From: Pseudomonas fluorescens NCIMB 11764
GTDB taxonomy: Bacteria > Pseudomonadota > Gammaproteobacteria > Pseudomonadales > Pseudomonadaceae
Direction of reading: 5' to 3'
Assembly: GCF_000293885.2 (NCBI RefSeq)
Contig: NZ_CP010945.1
Coordinates: forward strand, 124,001 to 188,000
DNA length: 64,000 nt
In this document: one piece after another, positions 57,010 to 64,000 of the stretch
Layout of the letters: each line of letters begins with the position of its first letter
Numbering within the stretch: the first letter of the stretch is position 1
Notes under the pieces: model-generated
What the model was told of the DNA's origin: nothing
The model's input: the letters and a program-made list of their open reading frames with translations, nothing else
Database searches by the model: none
Position numbers and translations under genes: made by a program

Positions 57010-57068
57010 GGAAATCCTAACGTTAAGGACGAACGCGTCCGCTTAAAAATACGCGGACACCATCGCCC

Positions 57069-57563
57069 TTAATGCTGGAGTTCGGAAGGTGACTTGGCTG
57101 GACGCTTACCCAAGATCGCAGATTGCAGGTCATTATTCACGGGACGACCATTACGCAGTAAAGCCGGTGCACCCTCAGCCCATGCTATGCAGTCAGGACC
57201 ACTAGGCGTGACGGGGGCGTAAACCACGCCCAGCACTGGCGTTGCGTTATGCAGCAATCCGATAGAAATGGCAGAGCCCGGCCGACGATTGAGGAAGTCG
57301 CCTGTTCCATCATTGGGGTCAACAACCCAACTAAATGGGTGGCCTGATAGCTCGCAGCCCGTTTCTTCTCCGACAAAATCGCAATTAAGGATGTGCTTCA
57401 GTCGCTGTCGCAGAAGTACCTCGATTTCAACATCGACGTCTGCCTTAAAGCCACTGCCCCTTGGGCCGTCTGGTCTATTAAGCTCTGACTCAATAAGTAG
57501 GCCTGCTTCGTAAGCAAGCTGCATGACGGGTTCAAGAAGATCGCTCAGCCGCAGTCCTGTCAT
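57069..57563 (-). CDS. Inositol-monophosphatase-family protein, C-terminus lost
   Basis: 164 residues of a family usually about 260 long. Metal-binding motifs are present: GEETG and WVVDPNDGTGDFLNR, the D-P-x-D-G-T signature of IMPase/CysQ/FBPase enzymes. The second half with the W-D-x-A-A/G motif is missing because an IS66 element replaced it; the last residues (KSPSELQH) come from the junction. The gene overlaps the upstream zinc-protein stop by one base. Intact homologues would hydrolyse a sugar or nucleotide phosphate such as pAp; this copy is likely inactive. Confidence 0.8.
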   Translation of the reverse strand: MTGLRLSDLLEPVMQLAYEAGLLIESELNRPDGPRGSGFKADVDVEIEVLLRQRLKHILNCDFVGEETGCELSGHPFSWVVDPNDGTGDFLNRRPGSAISIGLLHNATPVLGVVYAPVTPSGPDCIAWAEGAPALLRNGRPVNNDLQSAILGKRPAKSPSELQH

Positions 57564-57865
57564 CAGCTCTTTTCCCAGTAGTTACCCTTGCTGACCAAGC
57601 CAAAATCCTCAGAGGAAAATGGCTGCTCATCATCGAACATGCCATTGACCATACACTCCCGACGCAATCCACTCAGCACCCTGAAAAAGCAGGGCTCGCA
57701 GAGATGCACCCGATAGTGCTTTCCGTCATGCTGTGATCCATATCCCCATTGGGCTTCAAGCTTGCCGTATTGAAGGCCATAGCCAGGGATACGAGTTCCA
57801 GAGCGGCACACGTCGCAGATCACATCCTCAACGACATCGACCAATGCCTGCGACCTAACCTCCAT
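57563..57865 (-). CDS. Small zinc-ribbon-type protein of unknown function
   Basis: 100 residues. Two C-x2-C pairs, CDVC near residue 15 and CEPC near 60, suggest one zinc site; between them is an aromatic stretch (GYGLQYGKLEAQWGYG). Not recognised further. Start 57865 has GAGG five bases upstream; an earlier ATG at 57919 is possible. Lies between the helicase (90 bases upstream) and the IMPase-like gene, all on the same strand. Confidence 0.65.
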   Translation of the reverse strand: MEVRSQALVDVVEDVICDVCRSGTRIPGYGLQYGKLEAQWGYGSQHDGKHYRVHLCEPCFFRVLSGLRRECMVNGMFDDEQPFSSEDFGLVSKGNYWEKS

Positions 57866-57955
57866 ACGCACCTCACGATTACGTTCCACGCGGCACCGGC
57901 CGGTTATGGATTCATGCACACCGGCATCATTCGAGCAGCCTCGACTGGCTGAGCA

Positions 57956-59356
57956 TCAGAAACAAGCCAGTAGCTGCTGCCGGTAATGCTGGGAAAAGCT
58001 GACCTGGTAAGCGGGCTCATTTGCAAAGCCACCCAGCGAAATGATGTTCGTAGCCTGCGACCCAATACCAGGTTCTGCGCCACCTAACCCAGCATCGCCG
58101 ATACCCTTGACATGGCCCGAAGCACCCATCGGTTCAGGCCTTGAGTCTGGATTAAATCCAGGCATCTGCACATCTCTCAAAACGGCCAGGTCATCCGGCA
58201 AGTCATCTGCAATTCGCTCCGCAAAGCCCTGAAGCTTCGGTTCTGCCAGCATGAATAGCCAAGCCTGGTCATCCGATTCACCTGTGCGTCGCAGTACCCG
58301 TCCCAGCACTTGCCGGTAATGCAGTTCGGTGCGGATACGGCTGAGATAGCAGCACACTTGCAGGCGTGGAATGTCGGTGCCTTCGCTGATCATTCCTACG
58401 GCGACAATCCAGCGGCAGGTGTTGCTGCGGAATGCATTGATCACTTGCTGCGCATCCGGGGTTTTGTTGGTCACGATACGGCACTCTTCACCCATTGTTT
58501 CCAGAGCCTGGGCTATTTGCTGAGCGTGTTCGATGTCGGTAGCCACCACCAAGCCGGCGGCATCAGGCTTGATCTGGCGTAGCTCGTTGAGCTTGCTGTA
58601 GCCAAGGTCGAGGATTGGATTGATCACGTCGTCATGGCGCAGCAGTTCCTCATAGGTGACAGGTGACTCCCCCAAAAGCTTGGCGATGCTGGGAAACAGC
58701 CTGACGGAGCTATCCGCGCCAAGTTCTTCAGTGAGTTTCACCTTCTGATTATCGAGCAACACAATGCGAGGGGATCGGCACACGCCGTCGGCAATGGCGT
58801 CTTTCAAGCCATAGCGGTAATCGCAGATCAAATGCCCTTCGGGCGACGAATAGCGAGCCAAGGCAATGGCCTTGTCGTCCGAACGCCAGGGCGTGCCAGA
58901 CAGGGCCAACGTGAAGACAGCGCGATCCTGTATCCGGTGCAGTATCTGCTGCCCCCAGGCATTGCTGAGGAGCGGATCGTGGCCGGCGCAATGGTGGATT
59001 TCATCGAAGACCACAAGCACCCGGTAGTCATCAAGAAGCTGCCAGAATCCCTCATCACGGTATTCCATGGCCTGATAGGTATAGGCCGCCCCCACGGCAC
59101 CCATCTGGCCATCGAGACGTCTGCCTAGCACTTCCGAAAAAGTCGAACGAAAACCCTCCACGACCTGGCAGGACGGCGCAAAGCACAGCACCAGGTCAAT
59201 TCTGTCCTGCTGAAGCAGTCGGCTGGTCAGCTCCGCGGCCATGCGCGTCTTCCCGGCTCCCGGCGTTGCCTGGCAGAAGAAGTGCTGCGTGACGGTAAGG
59301 TGCTCCAACGCCTTGGTGATGCAGCTGTTCTGCCAGCTGCGTAGCGATCTGCTCAT
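57956..59356 (-). CDS. SF2 DEAD/DEAH-type helicase
   Basis: 466 residues. Helicase motifs: ATPGAGKTRMA (I), VVFDEIHHCAG (II, DEIH), LSGTPWRSD (III), GLVVATDIEHAQQIA (IV region) and YRQVLGRVLRRTGE (VI). The type is that of restriction-enzyme-like (ResIII) SF2 translocases. The C-terminal 80 residues are glycine-rich without a nuclease motif. The start overlaps the winged-helix gene by four bases. Likely the motor of a defence or regulatory module. Confidence 0.87.
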   Translation of the reverse strand: MSRSLRSWQNSCITKALEHLTVTQHFFCQATPGAGKTRMAAELTSRLLQQDRIDLVLCFAPSCQVVEGFRSTFSEVLGRRLDGQMGAVGAAYTYQAMEYRDEGFWQLLDDYRVLVVFDEIHHCAGHDPLLSNAWGQQILHRIQDRAVFTLALSGTPWRSDDKAIALARYSSPEGHLICDYRYGLKDAIADGVCRSPRIVLLDNQKVKLTEELGADSSVRLFPSIAKLLGESPVTYEELLRHDDVINPILDLGYSKLNELRQIKPDAAGLVVATDIEHAQQIAQALETMGEECRIVTNKTPDAQQVINAFRSNTCRWIVAVGMISEGTDIPRLQVCCYLSRIRTELHYRQVLGRVLRRTGESDDQAWLFMLAEPKLQGFAERIADDLPDDLAVLRDVQMPGFNPDSRPEPMGASGHVKGIGDAGLGGAEPGIGSQATNIISLGGFANEPAYQVSFSQHYRQQLLACF

Positions 59357-59931
59357 CGTGGCGCTGCGAGCGTTTTGAGGGTCTTTTCTATGGCGCGTAA
59401 ATGGCCCAGAAGGCGAGAACTGCGATCCCTGGCCTCCAGGTAATCGCCTTCAACCTTGTCGCGCAAATGCGGCATCTCGTCCAGAAGCAGCTTGAATCGC
59501 TCTGCCTCGCCCATTGAAGTGAGAAAGTCCAAGCGGATTTCCTTGTGGAGCGCCTCCAACTGCAAATCCGTATTGGCCGGCAAAGCCTCCACGTCGCGTA
59601 CCGCCGTGTCTGGTTCGGGCACTCCGGCAGCCATAAGGCTGCTCTCAAAACCGTTGTCGATCAGTTCCAGTTGTAGGTGTGCCGGAATCGGCTGCAGGTG
59701 GTAGACCTGTCCTCGGACACGACGGTCCTCGTCCAGTGCAACCCAGCCCGCGCGCACTAGTCGACGGATCTGCTCATACACATAGCGTCGCACATCGGCG
59801 ATACGGAAATGTGTGCCATTCAGGCGAGCAGCATAGGCATCGCGCAGTTCACGGGTCGTAAAGGTTGTACGCCCTGGCTCCTGAAGCAGCTCATACAGAC
59901 GCCTGTCGAAGATAAACGAGGCCGATTTCAT
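59353..59931 (-). CDS. Winged-helix protein with a C-terminal coiled coil, helicase partner
   Basis: 192 residues. Residues about 5-75 (FIFDRRLYELLQEPGRTTFT, ADVRRYVYEQIRRLVRAGWV, then a GQVYHL strand) fit a winged helix; residues 125-190 are helical and charged (KEIRLDFLTSMGEAERFKLL, ARDRSSRLLGHLRAIEKTL), a probable coiled coil. Not a named family to me. Start 59931 gives MKSASFIFDRRLY; the longer frame to 60018 crosses the palindromes. First gene of the operon, coupled to the helicase, suggesting a complex that recruits it to nucleic acid. Confidence 0.7.
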   Translation of the reverse strand: MKSASFIFDRRLYELLQEPGRTTFTTRELRDAYAARLNGTHFRIADVRRYVYEQIRRLVRAGWVALDEDRRVRGQVYHLQPIPAHLQLELIDNGFESSLMAAGVPEPDTAVRDVEALPANTDLQLEALHKEIRLDFLTSMGEAERFKLLLDEMPHLRDKVEGDYLEARDRSSRLLGHLRAIEKTLKTLAAPR

Positions 59932-59964
59932 TGAGGCACCAGAAGAGTTAGCGCGAAAGAAATG

Positions 59965-60002
59965 CGGATTATAATCCGTGGCCTGTGCGTCCGCAAACGC
60001 AC
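59965..60002. promoter_or_regulatory. Two palindromes in the divergent promoter of the helicase operon and the XRE gene
   Basis: CGGATTATAATCCG (59965-59978) is a perfect 14-base palindrome that contains TATAAT, a possible -10 box. GTGCGT-N6-ACGCAC (59985-60002) is a second dyad. Both lie in the 104-base gap between the start codons. They are good candidates for binding by the XRE protein, giving joint repression of both directions. Confidence 0.6.
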
Positions 60003-60035
60003 GATAGTGCCGCCTCAAGTTGAATTGAGACGGTC

Positions 60036-60257
60036 ATGGATAAGTTGGCGAAAGCGTTAGGGGAACGCATCCGAGTGCAGAGGAAGGCCTGCCGGATTTC
60101 CCAGGATGCACTGGCGCTGGCGTGCAATATCGACCGCAGCTACGTAGGGCGGATCGAACGTGGCGAGGTCAACATCACCGTCGAGAAGCTGTATCGCATC
60201 GCAAGCGTGCTTGCATGCGATCCATGCGGCCTACTGCCTCAGGCGTCAGAGCTTTAG
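60036..60257 (+). CDS. XRE-family helix-turn-helix regulator
   Basis: 73 residues, almost all one Cro/C1-type domain: ALGERIRVQRKACRISQDAL, then DRSYVGRIERGEVNITVEKL and a last helix IASVLACDPCGLL. Similar small regulators control restriction-modification and other defence genes (C proteins). Divergent from the winged-helix/helicase operon with palindromes between. Confidence 0.87.
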   Translation: MDKLAKALGERIRVQRKACRISQDALALACNIDRSYVGRIERGEVNITVEKLYRIASVLACDPCGLLPQASEL

Positions 60258-60389
60258 CCCACCTGATCGACGCTGGCGCTCAAGAAGGCTTGAAATTGCA
60301 TTAATGCTGTCGGCCCTAACCTCATTATCCAGACTACTAGCTAGAACATTCCCCGACGCTTGTGATGCTGTCGAGGAGGCGTAAATCTA

Positions 60390-60818
60390 TCAATGATGTA
60401 GCCGAACCCGGCGTGACTTGTTCTGACGCTCAGCTAGTTCCAGTTCTCTCACGCGCGCCCATAGCTGGAGGTTCTGTGTAAGCGCTCGATCACGCTGCGA
60501 ACTGACCATCGCCAGCTCTTTTTCTAAAAACAAAACTTTATCTGCTAAACGTTTAATGCTTTTACCACTTGATGAGCCGCAGCCCTTGTCAGCCTCAGCA
60601 CGACAAGCCTCGATCTTTGCGAGTAATGGCAAATGTGTTTTGCGAGACTTTTTCAGATAACCACGGTCAAATCCAGCCTCATGACTGACGATGCTCGCGG
60701 TAAGTTTGGATAGGTCTAGCCCTACATGCTCGGGCATAAAAGGCTTCCCATCGAGAAGGCGCTGCAAAGCTTCCTGACAGGCACCAACCCCCTTGCTTAT
60801 TCCTTCACCAGACTTCAT
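60390..60818 (-). CDS. GmtX-like small coiled-coil protein of the recombinase module
   Basis: 142 residues, basic and helical. The C-terminal half (KSIKRLADKVLFLEKELAMV, RALTQNLQLWARVRELELAE) is a coiled coil; the N-terminal half (ALQRLLDGKPF, SKLTASIVSHEAGFDRGYLK) resembles a helix-turn-helix. It is the third gene after two large recombinases, two bases from the second: the same position and size as GmtX of gamma-mobile-trio islands and TnpC of Tn554. Assigned by layout; not by search. Confidence 0.65.
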   Translation of the reverse strand: MKSGEGISKGVGACQEALQRLLDGKPFMPEHVGLDLSKLTASIVSHEAGFDRGYLKKSRKTHLPLLAKIEACRAEADKGCGSSSGKSIKRLADKVLFLEKELAMVSSQRDRALTQNLQLWARVRELELAERQNKSRRVRLHH

Positions 60819-60820
60819 GA

Positions 60821-62869
60821 CTAAAGCTCCACAGTGTCGATCAGGCGAGTCTTGAAAACCATTAGGCGCTCAATATCGCCCTTCACAATTTGATATTCGC
60901 CTGAGTCTTCTGCGTAGTTTGACAACTCGTTTTTCGCATCCTCAATGGCCGCACTTAACCTGGAGGGCTTGATAATCGCACCCTCGCAGGACAAACATTC
61001 AGTATAGTCACCGAGCATGAAGGAATCGCAGCGGCCCACCTTGGTGCAACCACCGAGTAGCGTTGGCCGATAGCTAATTGCACCGTTCTTCACCCGAAGC
61101 TCTGTATCGGCACGAATATCTTCAATCTTTATCTCGCCAGCTTCAACACGTTCTTTCTGCCTCTGCATGTATGAACCGGTGCCACCAAACAGCGGTTCTT
61201 CTTTGAACAGCAGATCTGCAATCAACTGATTGGCCACCGACATCGGCATGGCCATCTGGAACTCGAAAGCAAAGTGGTTATATGGTAGCACGAAGTCTAT
61301 TTTCTTCTCGTCATAGTAGCCAAAAATGGTGCGCAAGTTATCAAAGCCATTCGCATAATAGCGCGCCATCTGAATGGTCATATGCTTGAACTGCGCTCGC
61401 AGAGTCGGTAGCGAGAGAAAGCCGCTACTGCTTCCATAGAAGGCCAACGAACGTCGGAATTGATGGCTAGTCAGCGGCCAGGGCTGGCCTACTGCAAAAT
61501 CTGGCTCATTGTAAAAGTCACGAGAAGGGTCGCTCTGAGCCAACTCTTGTAAATCCTCTGATTGAATCGATAAGGATTTCAAAGCACTGCCCATCGTTGC
61601 TCTCAATGTAAAGTCTGTTACACCAACTTCTGCACAATTCTTCGTTTTACACAGGACGGACGGATTGATGAATAGCGGACAACGATCATCCAGTTCAATC
61701 CTATAGAGCCGGGCTAAACCACGACAAATCGCCTGGCCAACCTCGACCGCCTTGACGACTTCGCCTGCCGCGAACCATGCGCTTTCTTTCTTGTAACCGC
61801 TAAACTTCGTGGTAGTCGATAATATGTGTACTGATTGCGGTTGATCGCGCATAAAACCTTGATCATCAACCACTGAACATCTCACGACTTGATCAGATAA
61901 GCAGTTATAAGACATACGCATCACCTCTTGATCACGCATGCCGGTATATAGGTGTATCACCATTCTCACCACATACTGCATCTTGAGAAGGACTCGCTGC
62001 AGCTTTCTCTTTTCGGAACAGGCAAACTCACCGACAAAAACCGCAGCCAGACCATATTCCTCTATTGCTTGCTGAATACCGGGGCGATAGCGCGACTTAC
62101 CACCAACCCCCAAAGATTTTTGACGGTGCGGAGTAAGACCGAAATACTCATCAGCAAAGCACGATATAAATGAATCAATATTCCCAACACCCAAGTAAAG
62201 ATGATCGAGCAGGTCGCCACAAATATTTATTAAATTCAAATAAAGGCGTGTCGGAATTACCGGATGCTGTTTAGAATCAGGTCTTCTCAAATCAAAAACT
62301 CTTGGATTCAGCACAACATACCCTAGGCGTTCCTCGCCCACACTAATCAATCCGTGCAATATCCCACTAAGAACCGTCTTGTCAAAATTACTTTCACTAA
62401 CAAAAGCCGCTAGATAAACAGGCACGGTAAAAAGCTGCTGCAAGGACAGCACACCAACCATTGACTTCTTTTTCTGCGCATAGCAGAACTTCATAGCGAT
62501 GCGCAGCACAACCCAATATGAAATAATCGTAGATGCACTCAGCTTACCAATCCGCCCACCGCCAGCGAAATAAATAAGACAATACAGAAGATATTTGGCT
62601 TCTTCGATCAGCGCTTGCTGATCATGACCATAATCACCGAACACCATATCGAAGCGTATTCGGCCAATTTTTTTTGCACTCAGCCTGTACGGGTTAAAGT
62701 CCCATACAGACTCGCCGTACACTGCCGTTGCATTGCCATACTCAGTGCGACAGATAACAAAATCCGACGCGGGCTTCCCATACAGCTGAGCCGCACTATC
62801 TGGCTGGCTGGTGACTGGAAACTGGCCGCTAGAAAAAAGACTACCTATCGACTGAACAGCAGCACTCAA
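60821..62869 (-). CDS. Tyrosine recombinase, GmtZ/TnpB-like
   Basis: 682 residues. Tyrosine-recombinase catalytic set: R312 in HLYTGMRDQEVMRMS, H469 and R472 in TSHQFRRSLAFYG, H496 in FKHMT and Y504 or Y505 in MARYYANG. The C-terminus has a cysteine cluster (GGCTKVGRC, TECLSCEGAI), probably a zinc site, as in Tn554 TnpB. Starts with a TTG overlapping the stop of the preceding gene (TTGA), so coupled to it. With its neighbours it forms a three-gene mobilisation module. Confidence 0.78.
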   Translation of the reverse strand: MSAAVQSIGSLFSSGQFPVTSQPDSAAQLYGKPASDFVICRTEYGNATAVYGESVWDFNPYRLSAKKIGRIRFDMVFGDYGHDQQALIEEAKYLLYCLIYFAGGGRIGKLSASTIISYWVVLRIAMKFCYAQKKKSMVGVLSLQQLFTVPVYLAAFVSESNFDKTVLSGILHGLISVGEERLGYVVLNPRVFDLRRPDSKQHPVIPTRLYLNLINICGDLLDHLYLGVGNIDSFISCFADEYFGLTPHRQKSLGVGGKSRYRPGIQQAIEEYGLAAVFVGEFACSEKRKLQRVLLKMQYVVRMVIHLYTGMRDQEVMRMSYNCLSDQVVRCSVVDDQGFMRDQPQSVHILSTTTKFSGYKKESAWFAAGEVVKAVEVGQAICRGLARLYRIELDDRCPLFINPSVLCKTKNCAEVGVTDFTLRATMGSALKSLSIQSEDLQELAQSDPSRDFYNEPDFAVGQPWPLTSHQFRRSLAFYGSSSGFLSLPTLRAQFKHMTIQMARYYANGFDNLRTIFGYYDEKKIDFVLPYNHFAFEFQMAMPMSVANQLIADLLFKEEPLFGGTGSYMQRQKERVEAGEIKIEDIRADTELRVKNGAISYRPTLLGGCTKVGRCDSFMLGDYTECLSCEGAIIKPSRLSAAIEDAKNELSNYAEDSGEYQIVKGDIERLMVFKTRLIDTVEL

Positions 62870-64000
62870 AATACGATCCCCATTTTTTCATAGCGACCCA
62901 ACCGGACTTCCCAAAACTTAGTTAACTCGCCGTATTCAAACACCTTAGCTTTAACCTTTTCGACTGTCTGTTTCACCGAGCTAGAGCGCTCACTAAGAGC
63001 ATCGACTATAAACTCGATCCGGATAGATAACTCTTTGAAAAGTGCCTCAGTATGCGCTGCATCGGGGGCCGATTTACGCACGGCATTGACCACGTATTGC
63101 AAACTCAGAATTTTATGCAGATCCTCCTCATCGCCGTGACATAAATAGTTTTCGCAGTACAAACAACCATATTGGGTGCGGCAGTTCGGCTCTATAATCA
63201 ATCCCACATCAGTGGCAGACGTCGGCTTATTGAAATCCTCGCAGTGACCCGCCGCTATTGCGACACTACTTGCTACAGCCTTGCGGCTTCGCTCACGCAC
63301 AACATGAGCAGCGTGGCGTATTGCATCCCAAAACAGGCTGAACTCGGATTGCTGCTGTTCAGGTGTTGCCTCTGCATAGGTAGAAAGATTCACCGCTTCG
63401 GTGTGATTGAGGGATGCCGCTACAGTGGACGGCGACAAACGTGCAGAGTGCATTTCAGTGCTTTTGTGCTTGCGTATTTTACGAGTTGAAAGTCTTGGTA
63501 CAGTCGGATCAAGAAAGACCCCGCTAATAAACTCATAAAATTTTTCTAAGGAGCTTGTCACGTTAAGATCACCAAAGCTTTTGCAAGTTCTAAGCTGACC
63601 AGACGTAGGCATTGCAAAGAATAGTCGCTCATGTCTCGCACCATCCAAAATCCACGCACGCAGCTTTAAATACTCTTTCAGCAGCGACAAACCCGAGCCC
63701 CGCCCAATGTTGTAAAGCGTTGACTTTCCGCCAGCCCGAAATTTCACAGCCGACAACTCTTTCTTGAGAGGGGACTTTTCAACTTTGAGTGCGTCTTCGT
63801 AACTAAACTGCTCAAATTCAGCCGGAGTGGCACCTGTAATCATAAAAAAAAGGATAGCATAGGCTTTCGCCGCAAGACTCGCTAGATTAAGACGATGCCA
63901 GTTGCGCCCATCTTCATTAGCCGCATCCAAAGATGCCTGGGAGCTTCTTAGTTCGCGCGCGACATTATAATTTCTCGGCTTTTTTCGGCCAAGCCTCTCG
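62866..64000 (-). CDS. Tyrosine-recombinase-like protein, GmtY/TnpA-like (5' end beyond the window)
   Basis: At least 378 codons; the frame is open to the right edge (GRKKPRNYNVARELRSSQAS precedes the first possible TTG at 63930), so the N-terminus is missing. A recombinase-like core is visible, but box I is degenerate (ITGATPAEFEQFS, threonine where arginine is expected); box II-like STRKIRKHKST and a late histidine and tyrosine in LNHTEAVNLSTYAEA are kept. A C-terminal cysteine cluster follows (CRTQYGCLYCENYLCHG). Position as first gene of the trio fits GmtY or Tn554 TnpA. Confidence 0.68.
   Translation of the reverse strand, partial: ERLGRKKPRNYNVARELRSSQASLDAANEDGRNWHRLNLASLAAKAYAILFFMITGATPAEFEQFSYEDALKVEKSPLKKELSAVKFRAGGKSTLYNIGRGSGLSLLKEYLKLRAWILDGARHERLFFAMPTSGQLRTCKSFGDLNVTSSLEKFYEFISGVFLDPTVPRLSTRKIRKHKSTEMHSARLSPSTVAASLNHTEAVNLSTYAEATPEQQQSEFSLFWDAIRHAAHVVRERSRKAVASSVAIAAGHCEDFNKPTSATDVGLIIEPNCRTQYGCLYCENYLCHGDEEDLHKILSLQYVVNAVRKSAPDAAHTEALFKELSIRIEFIVDALSERSSSVKQTVEKVKAKVFEYGELTKFWEVRLGRYEKMGIVF

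Larger units (their letters stand above)
56263..57060 (-). mobile_element. IS66-family element, truncated in tnpC
   Basis: Carries tnpA and tnpB intact and only the first twelve codons of tnpC (MTSSPNLDQLTP, 56298-56263) before the junction with IS5 copy 2. The right end is about 57060, where GTGTCCGCGT-like sequence reads into the element; the exact terminal repeat was not determined. It also cuts off the 3' part of the inositol-monophosphatase-family gene. Confidence 0.78.

Overview
The window looks like a chromosome segment of a Pseudomonas of the fluorescens/putida type. Evidence: core genes in arrangements typical of that genus (mscL-fpr-LuxR solo-rlmG, cioAB plus a DUF2474 protein, trmA, a quinate cluster, tesB, rhlE), GC-rich codon use, and many Pseudomonas-style REP palindromes (GTGGGAGCGAGC and GTGGCGAGGGGAT families). 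No tRNA, rRNA or CRISPR array was recognised.

Bases 1-43,800 are ordinary chromosome. In order: partial mscL, fpr, a LuxR solo (ppoR-like), rlmG; the cyanide-insensitive oxidase cioAB with a perfect ANR-type box upstream; an MFS carrier, a DJ-1-like protein, a secreted hypothetical, a purine permease and trmA; a DUF4160/DUF2442 pair; a LysR gene; a quinate/shikimate catabolic cluster (dehydroquinase, quinate/shikimate dehydrogenase, TetR regulator, 3-dehydroshikimate dehydratase, MFS carrier) with two matching candidate operators; DMT exporter and IclR; a zinc protease, a hydrolase, a HAD phosphatase, tesB, a GNAT; an HDAC-family protein, a flavoprotein, rhlE, a YedA-like exporter and an Lrp regulator; a Bro-N gene with a structured leader; exonuclease, NYN, DUF2076, membrane and endonuclease/phosphatase genes; and an ABC transporter/aminotransferase/aldehyde dehydrogenase/LysR block.

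From about 43,899 to beyond the right edge lies a mobile genomic island. On its left it abuts the last codons of a truncated chromosomal gene; on its right it carries a three-gene recombinase module (GmtY/GmtZ/GmtX-like, Tn554-like layout). REP palindromes are absent inside it. Cargo: (1) a Pycsar-type anti-phage operon, with a cyclic-nucleotide-binding TIR effector and a cyclase with two tandem cyclase-homology domains, followed without a gap by an E2-like (ubiquitin-conjugating fold) protein with a cysteine-rich tail; (2) a small putative RHH protein and a wrecked DUF499 ATPase gene; (3) a group II intron inside an IS5 transposase, next to a 5' fragment of a second group II intron; (4) a complete phosphite oxidation operon ptxABCDE between two inverted IS5-type ends; (5) an IS5/IS66 junction; (6) a divergent cluster of XRE regulator, winged-helix protein, SF2 helicase, zinc-ribbon protein and a truncated inositol-monophosphatase-family protein, which may be an undescribed defence or regulatory module.

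The most interesting material is the Pycsar operon with its E2-like third gene and composite cyclase, and the helicase/IMPase cluster beside the recombinase trio.
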